This document shows positions 18,301-28,365 of a DNA stretch of 64,000 bases, piece after piece. Position 1 is the stretch's first letter. Every line of letters begins with the position of its first letter. The position numbers and the translations under genes are program-made. The DNA comes from Gammaproteobacteria bacterium (GTDB lineage: Bacteria > Pseudomonadota > Gammaproteobacteria > Pseudomonadales > Pseudohongiellaceae): assembly GCA_030654835.1 (NCBI GenBank), contig JAURWS010000007.1, positions 29,431 through 93,430 of the forward strand, read 5' to 3'. The notes under the pieces are model-generated. The model worked only from the letters and a program-made list of their open reading frames with translations. It was not told where the DNA came from and did not search any database.

Positions 18301-19588
18301 AACTGACGTCATCAAGATTGGCGGACATGGTCAACTTTCCGCCCGTTTCCTGCGCAGTCATTTCTGGAACTTGCGGTTGCACCGACCACAACAAATCCAG
18401 ATTGCGTAGTTCGCCACGGGGATTGTGCTCGGAAAGCGGAGTGTCGGTCGCAGGATCGAGCACATCGAGCTGGCTGATAAGCCCCGTCGCAATGCCCAGA
18501 TTGAAGGAGTCAGCCAACAATTGCATAGAGTCTTCCGGGGAGTAGGAGACATACAAATCGCTCTCGCGCCAACGCAGCGAGTCCCACTGAAAACTCAGAT
18601 CGTTCAGCCATAGTTCCCACGAGTGGGTTGACTGATCGGAAGAGTTCGTCCCAGAGTTGCGGCGCACGAAAAATTGCGTCTCGACGCTGGTGAGGGCGAC
18701 AGTGTTGGGTTCGACGCCCGTCGGTCGCTGTATCGGGCTCAGCACCACCCGTCCCAGACGGGCATCACCCTGCACCGTGTCTAGTACCCCATCGTTGAAT
18801 TGCAGCCACAACTCGGCGCCACCGTCGAGCGTCTGCAGATCGAGCGCGTCGGCATAGCGCCCGGCAACCAGGTCCGAATAATCATCTTGCGGAACTCGCA
18901 CGTAGACTTCACCAGACAGCGTCTTGACACTGTTGCCCGACAATTCGGCGGCAATGCTCAGCGTGGAGTCAGACGTCCCTTGCAGAATGTCCAGGTAGAG
19001 AAAATGCTGAGCGCCACGATTGCGCATCTGCAGATGGCTGCGCTCGAACACCGCCCTGCGTCCATCACAGCGCTGTACGGTGAACGTCACATTGCTGAGG
19101 CTCAACTCTTGAAAGCGGGAAACCATCTCCAACAGCTGGTCCGGCGTCGGCCCGGGAGCTGCCGACATGGCAAAGCCCTGCAACTGCCAGCGCCCATCGT
19201 CCAGTTCGACGACGGTAAACTCAGGCCCCTGCAGATCCACGTTATGCAATACCACTTGTCTGGCGAACACGCTGGCCAGTACATCCACTTCAAGGGAGAG
19301 TGTATCAATCAGCAGCGCGTGGCCGGAATCAAGGCGTGACAAAGGGGAGATGAGGACTTGTTGCAGAGAGAGTAGCGGGTTGAGGCCATTCCAGCTGCCA
19401 CTCAACGACCCGATGCGGACCTGCTGGCCGATTGCCGCTTCGAGCCGGGATTCAACGTCGGCGCGATAATTGACTGCGTAGGGCAGCAGTTGCCGCCCCA
19501 GACTGACATAGACAGCCAGCAGCAACAGCATCACCACGCAAGTGGTCAGCAGCGACGAAAGCGTCTTTTTCAGCAGGTTGGCTATCAT
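15350..19588 (-). CDS. yhdP: YhdP-family AsmA-like phospholipid transport protein
   Basis: 1412 residues. One N-terminal membrane helix (SLLTTCVVMLLLLAVYVSL) is followed by a very long, beta-rich periplasmic region and a C-terminal AsmA-like segment (LRFSDDLFSSGLSYEEINGV, DGSLYITLPVSDNIPWMSGI). YhdP, TamB and YdbH bridge the inner and outer membranes and carry phospholipids to the outer membrane. Length is typical (about 1270-1400). It follows rng by 45 bases and precedes nit. The final residues are Pro/Thr/Gln-rich low complexity. Confidence 0.93.
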   Translation of the reverse strand: MIANLLKKTLSSLLTTCVVMLLLLAVYVSLGRQLLPYAVNYRADVESRLEAAIGQQVRIGSLSGSWNGLNPLLSLQQVLISPLSRLDSGHALLIDTLSLEVDVLASVFARQVVLHNVDLQGPEFTVVELDDGRWQLQGFAMSAAPGPTPDQLLEMVSRFQELSLSNVTFTVQRCDGRRAVFERSHLQMRNRGAQHFLYLDILQGTSDSTLSIAAELSGNSVKTLSGEVYVRVPQDDYSDLVAGRYADALDLQTLDGGAELWLQFNDGVLDTVQGDARLGRVVLSPIQRPTGVEPNTVALTSVETQFFVRRNSGTNSSDQSTHSWELWLNDLSFQWDSLRWRESDLYVSYSPEDSMQLLADSFNLGIATGLISQLDVLDPATDTPLSEHNPRGELRNLDLLWSVQPQVPEMTAQETGGKLTMSANLDDVSFSDRGAAPALWGVDGYAQLTFDAAARKLAGMVEVDSSRFMIQLPQLFNDTWAYDYVNGRVNFSLDMSDGQHLRLASSTIVARSDMIDGRAQFATEFRRTAADELTSTLELMVGALQADVSKKSLYLPRGPAVQDNLRNVMNWLDGAILGGNATQSGVIYRGSVLPGSTPEEKTLQMYYNVDGGTLLFDSQWPALENLLGHVVISDRNVDIQIQSGESLDIGFDATTASIRPGPDDVGNWLSVSGRGRGLAQQGLRYLQETPVTRGFGSYLASWQAKGEVGLNLELRIPLGQTDIIPQVDVSLELLDNSLFMPEFDLNFSQLEGQLRFNTQTGLQGEALSATLFERPVSVALRSEADAVRGTATVVELTGKTGMQALRDWPRQSGFVKGLLRRAEGEIDYLARLDVIQPPAGDGGTAPLPQQRLAISSDLRGVTLDYPEPLGKAANSALPLSLSIDFHEDRQDLGVSLGTLGSMSVGLAQGQMRNGLVFLGQRDEGVTIRRLDADAPGIDVVGQLSRFNYDEWIAALRPPTVMGASPASDAAANFSGLRDAINAVDVTLGKAVVFGQSVDNVNVQIASEERDWLLSLASETVAGEMRIPYRFGVPLDVHLTHLRLPAPDPSRVVIDLKRLLKESAQTAVQRPDSQESAKSRLLFLAPGPVERVDSLQAFDPRRLPRLRLVADEVRRGEADFGSWQFTLEPTESGAEFTDLIVNARGLQAGREGEEARFLWSFDGINHHSHLSTVLQAGDVAGVLSGFGYAPTLESRSAEFHANLDWPGSPVFFAVTGLSGDMDMKIQDGRFQQGGAGAANSALKLISIINFDALVRRLRFSDDLFSSGLSYEEINGVMTLNNGIVNIQDRLQIIGPASLFQVSGQLDLVQQTIDGSLYITLPVSDNIPWMSGIAVLNNLINWQVAVGVFLFDQIFGDQVDSLTSAQYTLQGPWEGLEPRLNQVFGTPSEAAQGAATQPVQGATPTVPQNPTVSQ

Positions 19589-19633
19589 TGTGGCTTAAGG
19601 TGCTAACTTTCACGGGCGATTCACGGGTTGGCG

Positions 19634-21112
19634 TTAAAATAACACCACGTCGAACTGCTCCTGAGTATACATGGGTTCCACCTCAAACCTGATCGTCTTG
19701 CCGATTAATTCTTCCAGATCGGCAAGGGTGCTGGACTCTTCATCCAGCAATCTGTCGACGACATCCTGCGATGCCATGACAAGAATGACATCGTTCTCAT
19801 AGACTCTCGCAACCCGCAGGATTTCTCGGAAAATTTCGTAACAAATGGTCTCCGCCGTTTTCTGTCGACCGCGCCCCTTGCAAACAACACATTCGCTGCA
19901 CAGCGACTGTTCGAGACTCTCGCGCGTACGCTTGCGCGTCATTTCCACCAGGCCGAGTTCGGACATGCCGGTAATCATGGTGCGCGCATGATCCTTCTCC
20001 AGCGCCTTGGCGAGCGTCCGCAGCACCTGTCGCTGATGTTCCGGATCCACCATGTCGATGAAATCCAGAATTATGATTCCACCAAGATTGCGCACCCGCA
20101 ATTGCCTCGCGATGGAAGTGGCCGCCTCGAGATTGGTCTTGAGCACCGTCTCCGCGTGATTCTTGCTGCCGAGATAAGCGCCAGTATTGACATCTACTGT
20201 GGTCATAGCCTCAGTCTGATCGATAACGAGATCACCGCCGGACTTGAGCTTGACCTGACGTCCCAGCGCCTTGTTGATCTCGTCGTCGATGCCGTAGAGG
20301 TCGAACACTGGACGCTCGCCGGTATACAACTCCAGTTTGTTGCTGAAATCGGGAATGAAATCCTCAATGAAGCGCGCAATTTCCTCATACGCGGATTGCG
20401 TATCGACACGGATTTTCTCGATGTGCGGCGTAATCAGGTCGCGCATCGCGCGCATGTACAAAGGCACATCCCGGTGCAGGACTCGCACCTCGCGATTTTC
20501 GCCAATGCGACGTTCCACGGCACTCCAGAGTTTCTTCAGGAAACGGATGTCTTCAATGAAATCCTCGGCGCTGCAACCTTCGGCGGCGGTGCGGATAATG
20601 AAGCCTCCCTGCCCCTGCATGTCCTCCTGCGCAATGCACTCGTCGAGAGCCGTCAGCAGACGCGCACGCTCCTCCTCATCTTCGAGACGCTGAGAGATGC
20701 CCATGTGCGGACTGCGCGGGAGATACACCAGATGTCTGGAGGGCAGTGTCAGGTGAGTGGTCAATCTGGCACCCTTGGTGCTGATGGGATCCTTGGCTAC
20801 CTGCACCACAATCATCTGACCTTCGCGAACCAGATTCTGGATCGGGGGCGGCGGGTCCTCCCGTACCTCGAAGCCATTCGGACCAACCGGGGCGATATCG
20901 GCATTGTGAATGAATGCCGCGCGCTCCAGTCCGATGTCGACAAACGCGGCCTCCATGCCGGGCATCACCCTGACGATCTTGCCCAGATAGATATCACCAA
21001 CATGCCCCTTGCTGTGAGGACGCTCGATGAATATTTCCTGCAGCAGCCCGTTTTCTATCAGCGCCACCCGCGTCTCCATGGGTGTCACGTTGATGAGGAT
21101 TTCTTCACTCAT
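19634..21112 (-). CDS. rng: Ribonuclease G
   Basis: 492 residues from the ATG at 21112 (MSEEILINVTPMETR); an upstream in-frame start exists but lies inside maf. An S1-like RNA-binding region near the N terminus (GDIYLGKIVRVMPGMEAAFV) is followed by the catalytic core with the metal-binding Asp residues in TTVDVNTGAYLG and IILDFIDM, then the zinc-link cysteines CSECVVCKGRG. RNase G matures the 5' end of 16S rRNA and degrades some mRNAs. Its start overlaps the end of maf by 8 bases. Confidence 0.95.
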   Translation of the reverse strand: MSEEILINVTPMETRVALIENGLLQEIFIERPHSKGHVGDIYLGKIVRVMPGMEAAFVDIGLERAAFIHNADIAPVGPNGFEVREDPPPPIQNLVREGQMIVVQVAKDPISTKGARLTTHLTLPSRHLVYLPRSPHMGISQRLEDEEERARLLTALDECIAQEDMQGQGGFIIRTAAEGCSAEDFIEDIRFLKKLWSAVERRIGENREVRVLHRDVPLYMRAMRDLITPHIEKIRVDTQSAYEEIARFIEDFIPDFSNKLELYTGERPVFDLYGIDDEINKALGRQVKLKSGGDLVIDQTEAMTTVDVNTGAYLGSKNHAETVLKTNLEAATSIARQLRVRNLGGIIILDFIDMVDPEHQRQVLRTLAKALEKDHARTMITGMSELGLVEMTRKRTRESLEQSLCSECVVCKGRGRQKTAETICYEIFREILRVARVYENDVILVMASQDVVDRLLDEESSTLADLEELIGKTIRFEVEPMYTQEQFDVVLF

Positions 21113-21746
21113 TGACGAGCGCTCCTTCTGCTGCAGCGGACAGGCCAGTGCGTACCCCGAAAATCGCCAGCAGTTCGGCTGTTTCATAGAGTGGCAAGCC
21201 CACCACCCCGGTGTAACTGCCAGTCATCGCACTGATAAACAACGCCCCCAGCCCTTGAATGGCGTAGGCGCCGGCCTTGCCTTGCGGTTCGCCGCCGGAC
21301 CAGTAGCGCTCGCAGTCCTGAGCAGACAACTGCCTGAAGGTGACGGTGGTGGTGGACATGCGCACTTCCTGACGCTGTAAATCGCACAGCGCCACGGCCG
21401 AATAGACGCGGTGTTCGCGACCGCTGAGCAACTGCCACATCCTGAACGCATCCGCCTTGTCGAGCGGTTTGCCCAGGATGTGGTCATCACAGACCACGAT
21501 GGTGTCGGCGCCCAATACCGGCCAGAGTTGGTGTTGCGCGTTTGACTGACGGGAATGGGAATTGACAACAGACAGGGCCTTTTCGAGCGCCAGCCGCTGC
21601 ACGAGGGCAGTGGCAGGTTCATGCGGGTGAGCTTCCTCACTCACGGTGTGATCGGCGATTTCGTAGCGCACGCCGATCTGTTCCAGCAATTCCCTGCGGC
21701 GCGGTGAGGCCGAGGCCAAAACGACCCCTGTAAATCGGTCTGACAT
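21105..21746 (-). CDS. maf: Maf-type nucleoside triphosphate pyrophosphatase
   Basis: 213 residues. VVLASASPRRRELLEQIGV and LGADTIVVCDDHILGKP are the two Maf signatures; the substrate-site segment YWSGGEPQGKAGAYAIQG is also present. Maf proteins hydrolyse non-canonical or canonical dTTP/UTP to monophosphates and limit incorporation of modified nucleotides. It sits between mreD and rng as in Pseudomonas. Which Maf subtype (YhdE or YceF) is most likely YhdE by context, but this is inference. Confidence 0.93.
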   Translation of the reverse strand: MSDRFTGVVLASASPRRRELLEQIGVRYEIADHTVSEEAHPHEPATALVQRLALEKALSVVNSHSRQSNAQHQLWPVLGADTIVVCDDHILGKPLDKADAFRMWQLLSGREHRVYSAVALCDLQRQEVRMSTTTVTFRQLSAQDCERYWSGGEPQGKAGAYAIQGLGALFISAMTGSYTGVVGLPLYETAELLAIFGVRTGLSAAAEGALVNE

Positions 21747-21791
21747 AACATACCTTCTGCAAGCGGAAACTGTCCTTACTGACGCGCTGGC

Positions 21792-22280
21792 TTATTTGAC
21801 ACTGAAACCGCGCCGCATCTGCCTCAGCAACAGGAAGAGCCATGGCCAGATGAAAGCGCTGGACAACGCCCCCAGCAGAAACAGCAGATTGGTGTTCACC
21901 GCCTGCTCGGCGGCGATTTTCATCCAGTGCGTCATCATCAGATGCAAGCCGATCAGAGCCAGTACCACGCCGCTCTGCTGCACCGATGAAAACATCCTCA
22001 GGCGCTGATGCAGACTCAGTGTGATGTAAGCGATGATGGCAAATGCGAGAGCGTTCAAGCCAAGCAGCGAGCCATCCATAATATCCATCAGCAGACCGGC
22101 GACCCAGGCAAAGCCAATACCGACGCGGTAAGGAAGAGCCATTCCCCAATAGATGAGCACCATGACCACCCATTGCGGTCGGTAATTCATGGCCCATTCC
22201 GGGAACGGCACGATAGCGAGCAGATAGGCTACCAGAAAAGTCAGGATCACCACCCAGAAGGCATTGGCGCGTGGTTCCAT
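21792..22280 (-). CDS. mreD: Rod shape-determining protein MreD
   Basis: 162 residues, about five to six hydrophobic helices (for example FWVVILTFLVAYLLAIVPFP, WVVMVLIYWGMALPYRVGIG, WVAGLLMDIMDGSLLGLNAL). MreD is the small inner-membrane partner of the elongasome with MreB, MreC, RodA and PBP2. It starts 2 bases after the mreC stop and is on the same transcript. Confidence 0.93.
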   Translation of the reverse strand: MEPRANAFWVVILTFLVAYLLAIVPFPEWAMNYRPQWVVMVLIYWGMALPYRVGIGFAWVAGLLMDIMDGSLLGLNALAFAIIAYITLSLHQRLRMFSSVQQSGVVLALIGLHLMMTHWMKIAAEQAVNTNLLFLLGALSSAFIWPWLFLLLRQMRRGFSVK

Positions 22281-22282
22281 TT

Positions 22283-23203
22283 CTATTCCTGTCCTGTGGC
22301 TGCGGGAGGGGGGCCAACAAACTGGTCCGTTGCCACCCAGGCGGGCGCAGCGCTGTTCTGCAACTGGGCATCTATATCGTTCTGGGCCAGATCCAGGAGC
22401 ATGACATGGCGGGTTCGATCCATCTGCGCGAGGGGTCTGGCTTTGATCGTGGCGAAGGGTTGCCCGCGGTCATGCACCACGCTCGTCACCTGAGCGACCG
22501 GGTAATCCTTGGGGAAACGCTGCCCAAGGCCGGAGCTGACCAGCAGGTCGCCCACCACGATATCCGAGGTATCGGGCACGTATTCGAGCTCCAGTTCGGG
22601 AATTTCGCTGCGACTGCCACGAGCAATCACACGTTCACCGCTGCGGTTGACCTGAACGGGCGTGCCATGCCGGGAATCGGTGATCAACATGACCCAGCTG
22701 GTGAAGGGCAGCACTTCAACTACCTGCCCCATCAACCCGTGGGCATCCAGCAGCGCTTGTCCGAGTTCGACGCCATGCTGCTCGCCGCGATTGATGAGCA
22801 CGCGCCGAGACCCGGGGTCAGAGGAAATGTTGATGATTTCGGCGGTCAGAATGTTGCCACTGACAGCGGCCGAGGCTTCCTGTAATGCGCGCAGACGGCT
22901 GTTTTCCGTGGCCAGACCGGCTACCAGCTGCAATTCCCGCTGTGCGAACAGCAGCTCTTCACGCAGGCGGGCGTTCTCCTCGATGAGATCACCGTGGGAG
23001 ACAAACACATCGTCGATCCAGTAAGAGACGCGAGTGGGAATATCGGCAACCCAGTAGACCGGGGCCGTCAGGAAGCCAAGGCTGTAGCGAACTCTGTCAA
23101 GATAGTCGAAGCGGCTATCAACGAACATGACAGCCACCGAAAGGACGACGAACGCAGCGACGCGGTATTCCAGCGATACGCCTTTGATGAATAGAGTCTT
23201 GAT
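22283..23203 (-). CDS. mreC: Rod shape-determining protein MreC, probable AUC start codon
   Basis: 306 residues if translation begins at the ATC codon 23203-23201. After the mreB stop the frame contains no ATG, GTG or TTG until a GTG at 23137, which would cut into the membrane anchor (AAFVVLSVAVMFV) and has no ribosome-binding site. At the ATC, GAGG lies 7 bases upstream and the protein begins IKTLFIKGVSLEYR, resembling other MreC N termini. The rest is normal: coiled coil around ENARLREELLFAQRELQLV, then the beta-rich periplasmic domain, ending in a Pro/Ala tail. MreC couples MreB to the cell-wall synthases. It lies 18 bases after mreB. Confidence 0.85.
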   Translation of the reverse strand: MKTLFIKGVSLEYRVAAFVVLSVAVMFVDSRFDYLDRVRYSLGFLTAPVYWVADIPTRVSYWIDDVFVSHGDLIEENARLREELLFAQRELQLVAGLATENSRLRALQEASAAVSGNILTAEIINISSDPGSRRVLINRGEQHGVELGQALLDAHGLMGQVVEVLPFTSWVMLITDSRHGTPVQVNRSGERVIARGSRSEIPELELEYVPDTSDIVVGDLLVSSGLGQRFPKDYPVAQVTSVVHDRGQPFATIKARPLAQMDRTRHVMLLDLAQNDIDAQLQNSAAPAWVATDQFVGPPPAATGQE

Positions 23204-23221
23204 GTTGAAACCTCTAACGGG

Positions 23222-24623
<1,402 letters not shown>

Positions 24624-24911
24624 ATGGCTTTAGAGAAATCAGACGTCGAAAAAATAGCCCATCTGGCACGTCTGCATATTGACGCTACCGAAGCGCAGGA
24701 AGTGGCCAACCGCATTTCCTCCATCCTCGACCTGATCAACCAGATGCAGAGTGTTGAGACCCGCAATGTCGCCCCCCTTGCACACCCATTCGATGCAGTG
24801 CAAAGACTGCGCCCGGATGTCGTCACGGAAAAAAATGAGCGCGAGTATCTGCAAAAAATTGCGCCCTCTGTTCAGAACGGTCTCTACCTGGTGCCTAAAG
24901 TCATTGAGTAA
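24624..24911 (+). CDS. gatC: Aspartyl/glutamyl-tRNA amidotransferase subunit C
   Basis: 95 residues, the usual size. [12 protein letters not shown] at the N terminus, [20 protein letters not shown] in the middle and FLVP-like YLVPKVIE at the C terminus are GatC features. GatC wraps around GatA and joins it to GatB, together converting misacylated Glu-tRNA-Gln (and Asp-tRNA-Asn) to the amide form. First gene of gatCAB. Confidence 0.96.
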   Translation: MALEKSDVEKIAHLARLHIDATEAQEVANRISSILDLINQMQSVETRNVAPLAHPFDAVQRLRPDVVTEKNEREYLQKIAPSVQNGLYLVPKVIE

Positions 24912-25006
24912 AGCTCATTGAATAACAGCCCCGGCACCTGACCGTATTTCGGATCAACAAGCACCACTACCAAGAATCACTACATCCAGATCAAGGACAC
25001 ACAAGC

Positions 25007-26467
25007 ATGTCTCGCAGAACAGTCGCCGAACTCTCGCGCTCGCTGGCCCGAGGAGAATTTTCCAGCACGGAACTGACCCGTGACTATCTCAGCCGCATCA
25101 AGCAGTTCAATGGCGTCTACAACGCTTACATCACAGTCACCGAAGAGCTGGCACTGGCGCAGGCTACGGCGGCAGATCAGCGCAGGGCGCGCGGCGAACA
25201 CGGCCCGCTCACCGGCATCCCCATCGCCCACAAGGACATCTTCTGCGTGCAGGATGTGCGCACCACATGCGCTTCGAAGATGCTGTCGAATTTCATCTCT
25301 CCGTATAACGCCACCGTCGTCGAACGTCTGAATGCTGCGGGCACGGTGACGCTTGGTAAAACCAATATGGACGAGTTCGCCATGGGCTCCTCCAATGAGA
25401 CCAGTTTCTTCGGCCCGGTCCGCAACCCGTGGGACCCCGAGCGAGTTCCCGGCGGTTCTTCAGGTGGCTCTGCCGCCGCAGTCGCTGCAGATTTGTGCGC
25501 CATCGCCACAGGTACTGATACGGGCGGCTCCATCCGTCAGCCAGCGGCATTCTGCGGCATCACCGGATTCAAGCCGAGTTATGGCCGCATCTCCCGCTGG
25601 GGCATGATCGCCTTCGCATCGAGCCTCGACCAGGCCGGCCCCATCAGCAAAAGTGCAGAAGATGCCGCGCTGATGATGAACGCAATTGCTGGACCGGACA
25701 GCAAGGACTCCACCTGCGTGGAGGTCGCCGCACCGGACTACATGGCAACGCTGAACGATTCTCTGCAGGGACTGCGCATCGGCGTGCCGCGTCAGCATCT
25801 GGCAGAAGGTCTCGGCGCCGAGGTGGAATCCGCGCTGCAAGCAGCACTGAAAGTTTTCGAGAGCCTCGGTGCTACCATCAAGGAAGTCGATCTGCCGAAC
25901 AGCCATCTGTCAGTTTCCGCTTACTACGTCATCGCCCCTGCCGAGGCCTCCGCGAATCTGTCGCGCTTCGACGGCGTCCGTTATGGCTATCGCTGTGCCG
26001 AGCCGGTCAATCTGGAGGACATGTACAAACGCAGCCGCAGCGAAGGTTTCGGCAGCGAGGTCAAACGCCGCATCATGATCGGCACCTATGCGCTGTCAGC
26101 TGGGTTCTACGACGCCTACTACATCAAGGCGCAGCAGATCCGCCGCCTGATCAAGCAGGATTTCGACAATGCCTTCAAGGACGTGGATGTCATCATCGGG
26201 CCTACCACACCCCATACGGCCTTCAAGCTGGGCGAAAAGAACAGCGATCCGGTGACCATGTATCTGGAAGACATTTACACCATCGCGGTCAATCTGGCCG
26301 GACTGCCGGGCATGTCCATCCCGGCGGGCCTGCACACTCACTTGAACAAGCGCCTGCCCATCGGCATTCAACTGGTCGGCAAGGACTTCGACGAAGCGCG
26401 CCTGCTCAACGTCGCTCATCAGTATCAGCAAAACACGGACTGGCATCTGCAAAGGCCGGAGGTATAA
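25007..26467 (+). CDS. gatA: Glutamyl-tRNA(Gln) amidotransferase subunit A
   Basis: 486 residues. Amidase-signature catalytic Ser-cisSer-Lys: [11 protein letters not shown] (Lys), [14 protein letters not shown] and [13 protein letters not shown] (Ser residues). GatA releases ammonia from glutamine for the GatB reaction. It lies 95 bases after gatC and 3 bases before gatB. Presence of GatCAB together with a tRNA-Gln gene elsewhere in this window is normal; whether GlnRS or AsnRS is also present cannot be seen. Confidence 0.97.
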   Translation: MSRRTVAELSRSLARGEFSSTELTRDYLSRIKQFNGVYNAYITVTEELALAQATAADQRRARGEHGPLTGIPIAHKDIFCVQDVRTTCASKMLSNFISPYNATVVERLNAAGTVTLGKTNMDEFAMGSSNETSFFGPVRNPWDPERVPGGSSGGSAAAVAADLCAIATGTDTGGSIRQPAAFCGITGFKPSYGRISRWGMIAFASSLDQAGPISKSAEDAALMMNAIAGPDSKDSTCVEVAAPDYMATLNDSLQGLRIGVPRQHLAEGLGAEVESALQAALKVFESLGATIKEVDLPNSHLSVSAYYVIAPAEASANLSRFDGVRYGYRCAEPVNLEDMYKRSRSEGFGSEVKRRIMIGTYALSAGFYDAYYIKAQQIRRLIKQDFDNAFKDVDVIIGPTTPHTAFKLGEKNSDPVTMYLEDIYTIAVNLAGLPGMSIPAGLHTHLNKRLPIGIQLVGKDFDEARLLNVAHQYQQNTDWHLQRPEV

Positions 26468-26470
26468 GTC

Positions 26471-27904
26471 ATGGTCTGGGAAACAGTCATCGGTCTCGAA
26501 GTACACGTCCAGCTGGACACCAAGAGCAAACTCTTCTCCGGCAGCAGCACCACGTTCGGTGCCGAGCCCAACACGCAAGCCGGCATCTATGATCTCGCCA
26601 TGCCGGGCACACTGCCGGTCTTCAACGAAGCGGTGCTGCGCATGGCGGTGAAATTTGGTCTGGCCATCGACGCCGAGATCGGCCGCCGTTCGGTCTTCGA
26701 CCGCAAGAACTATTTCTATCCGGACCTGCCGAAGGGCTATCAGGTCACTCAGCTCGCCTTCCCCACCGTGGGCAAAGGCAGCCTGCAGATCACACTTGAA
26801 GACGGCAGCGAGAAAGTCATCGGCATCACGCGTGCGCACATCGAGGAAGATGCGGGCAAGTCGCTGCACGAAGACTTCCAGGGCCTGACTGGTATCGACC
26901 TGAACCGTGCGGGCACCGCCTTGCTGGAGATCGTCTCCGAGCCGGAGCTGCGCAATGCGAAAGAGGCTGTGGCGTATCTGAAGAAACTGCACGCCATCAT
27001 CCTTTACCTCGGCATCTCTGACGGCAACATGGCGCAGGGCTCCATGCGCTGCGACGCCAACGTCTCCGTACGCCAGCTGGGCGCGAAAGAGTTCGGCACC
27101 CGCACCGAGATAAAGAACATCAACTCCTTCCGTTTCGTGGAAAGAGCCATCAATCATGAAGTGCAACGCCAGATCGAGATCATTGAAGATGGCGGCCGCA
27201 TCATTCAGGAAACCCGCCTGTACGATGCGGACAAGGACGAGACCCGCTCCATGCGCAGCAAGGAAGTGGCGAACGACTACCGCTATTTCCCGGAGCCAGA
27301 CCTGCTGCCAGTGGTCATCGATGAAGCCTACATCGAGTCCGTGCGCGCCGAGCTGCCGGAGTTGCCGAACGCCAAGCGCGCCCGCTTCGTGAGCCAGTAT
27401 GGGCTCAGCGACTATGACGCGGGCGTGCTCGCCAGCAGCCGCGAGATGGCCAATTTCTACGAGGAAGTGGTGAAGATCTGTGGCGACGCCAAACTCTCCG
27501 CCAATTGGGTGACTGTCGACCTGCAGGGGCTGCTGAACAAGAGCGATCTGGATATCAGCCAGTCCCCCGTGAGTGCGGCCCGCCTCGGCGCCCTCATCGG
27601 CCGCATCAAGGACCAGACCATTTCCAGCAAGATAGCCAAGACCGTGTTCGAGGCGATGCTCGGCAACGAGCAGTCCGTCGACGAGATCATCGAGAGTCAG
27701 GGACTGAAGCAGGTCACCGACTCTGGTGCCATCGAAAAGCTGGTGGATGAGGTAATCGCCGCGAATCCCGAGCAGGTCGCCCAGTATCGTGCCGGCAAGG
27801 AGAAAGTATTCGCGTTCTTTATCGGTCAGGCGATGAAGGTGTCGAAAGGCAAAGCCAACCCCGACCAACTCAATGCCCTGTTGCTGCAGAAGCTCAAAGG
27901 CTGA
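26471..27904 (+). CDS. gatB: Glutamyl-tRNA(Gln) amidotransferase subunit B
   Basis: 477 residues. The N terminus [29 protein letters not shown] (zinc/Mg site region), [12 protein letters not shown] and [14 protein letters not shown] are GatB signatures; the C-terminal helical YqeY-like tail binds tRNA. GatB phosphorylates Glu-tRNA-Gln with ATP, then amidates it using ammonia from GatA. Last of the three gat genes. Confidence 0.97.
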   Translation: MVWETVIGLEVHVQLDTKSKLFSGSSTTFGAEPNTQAGIYDLAMPGTLPVFNEAVLRMAVKFGLAIDAEIGRRSVFDRKNYFYPDLPKGYQVTQLAFPTVGKGSLQITLEDGSEKVIGITRAHIEEDAGKSLHEDFQGLTGIDLNRAGTALLEIVSEPELRNAKEAVAYLKKLHAIILYLGISDGNMAQGSMRCDANVSVRQLGAKEFGTRTEIKNINSFRFVERAINHEVQRQIEIIEDGGRIIQETRLYDADKDETRSMRSKEVANDYRYFPEPDLLPVVIDEAYIESVRAELPELPNAKRARFVSQYGLSDYDAGVLASSREMANFYEEVVKICGDAKLSANWVTVDLQGLLNKSDLDISQSPVSAARLGALIGRIKDQTISSKIAKTVFEAMLGNEQSVDEIIESQGLKQVTDSGAIEKLVDEVIAANPEQVAQYRAGKEKVFAFFIGQAMKVSKGKANPDQLNALLLQKLKG

Positions 27905-27944
27905 ACCCACCGAATTGCTATAAATACTGTCGAGTCAAACTCTC

Positions 27945-28274
27945 ATGATTCAAGAAAAGAAAACCGGCGCGGCACGTACGCAGCCCGCCGTCACGGACGA
28001 ATTCTGGACAGATGAACGCGTGCAGAGTTTCCTGGAGATGCAGCCGCCCGAGGGAATGCCGACAGACTACAACGTCTTGTTGAAAGCTTATCGTGGCATG
28101 CTGCCCGATACTTTCGAGCGCTTCATCAATTACTTCATCGATGCTGGCCGCGACATCAATGTGCGCCTTGAAGATGGCAGCACCTTTCTCGATCACGTCT
28201 CACGACACAGAAAGTCTGTGGAATATGCGCGCCTGCTGGAAGAAGCGGGAGCAACGAGATCCCGTCCCGCATAA
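27945..28274 (+). CDS. Small conserved-looking protein downstream of gatB
   Basis: 109 residues, 40 bases after gatB on the same strand, so probably co-transcribed. No membrane segment or signal. The C-terminal half (YFIDAGRDINVRLEDGSTFL, then YARLLEEAGA) resembles an ankyrin-like helical pair, a pattern I associate with small unannotated Pseudomonas proteins. I do not recognise a function. Followed directly by a REP pair. Confidence 0.72.
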   Translation: MIQEKKTGAARTQPAVTDEFWTDERVQSFLEMQPPEGMPTDYNVLLKAYRGMLPDTFERFINYFIDAGRDINVRLEDGSTFLDHVSRHRKSVEYARLLEEAGATRSRPA

Positions 28275-28276
28275 CC

Positions 28277-28358
28277 CTGTGGGAGCTTGCCTGCAAGCGA
28301 TTGCGTGTTAACGGCGATATTCACCCCAGAATCAATCGCTTGCAGGCAAGCTCCCACA
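28277..28358. repeat. Inverted pair of REP elements
   Basis: Arms CTGTGGGAGCTTGCCTGCAA followed by GCGAT (28277-28301) and the inverted copy ATCGCTTGCAGGCAAGCTCC followed by CACA (28335-28358), 33 bases apart. Third inner-arm variant in the window (TTGC/GCAA on both sides). It lies between convergent transcripts ending at 28274 and 28366. Confidence 0.88.
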
Positions 28359-28365
28359 AAAATCA

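Noticed and set aside
22283..23137. mreC starting at GTG 23137
   Set aside because: This would remove most of the membrane anchor, and there is no ribosome-binding site; the upstream ATC start fits better.
26096..27910. A 604-codon open frame on the minus strand opposite gatA/gatB
   Set aside because: It is the antisense shadow of two clearly identified, conserved genes; the translation is rich in His, Arg and Gln with no domain, and it has no ribosome-binding site.
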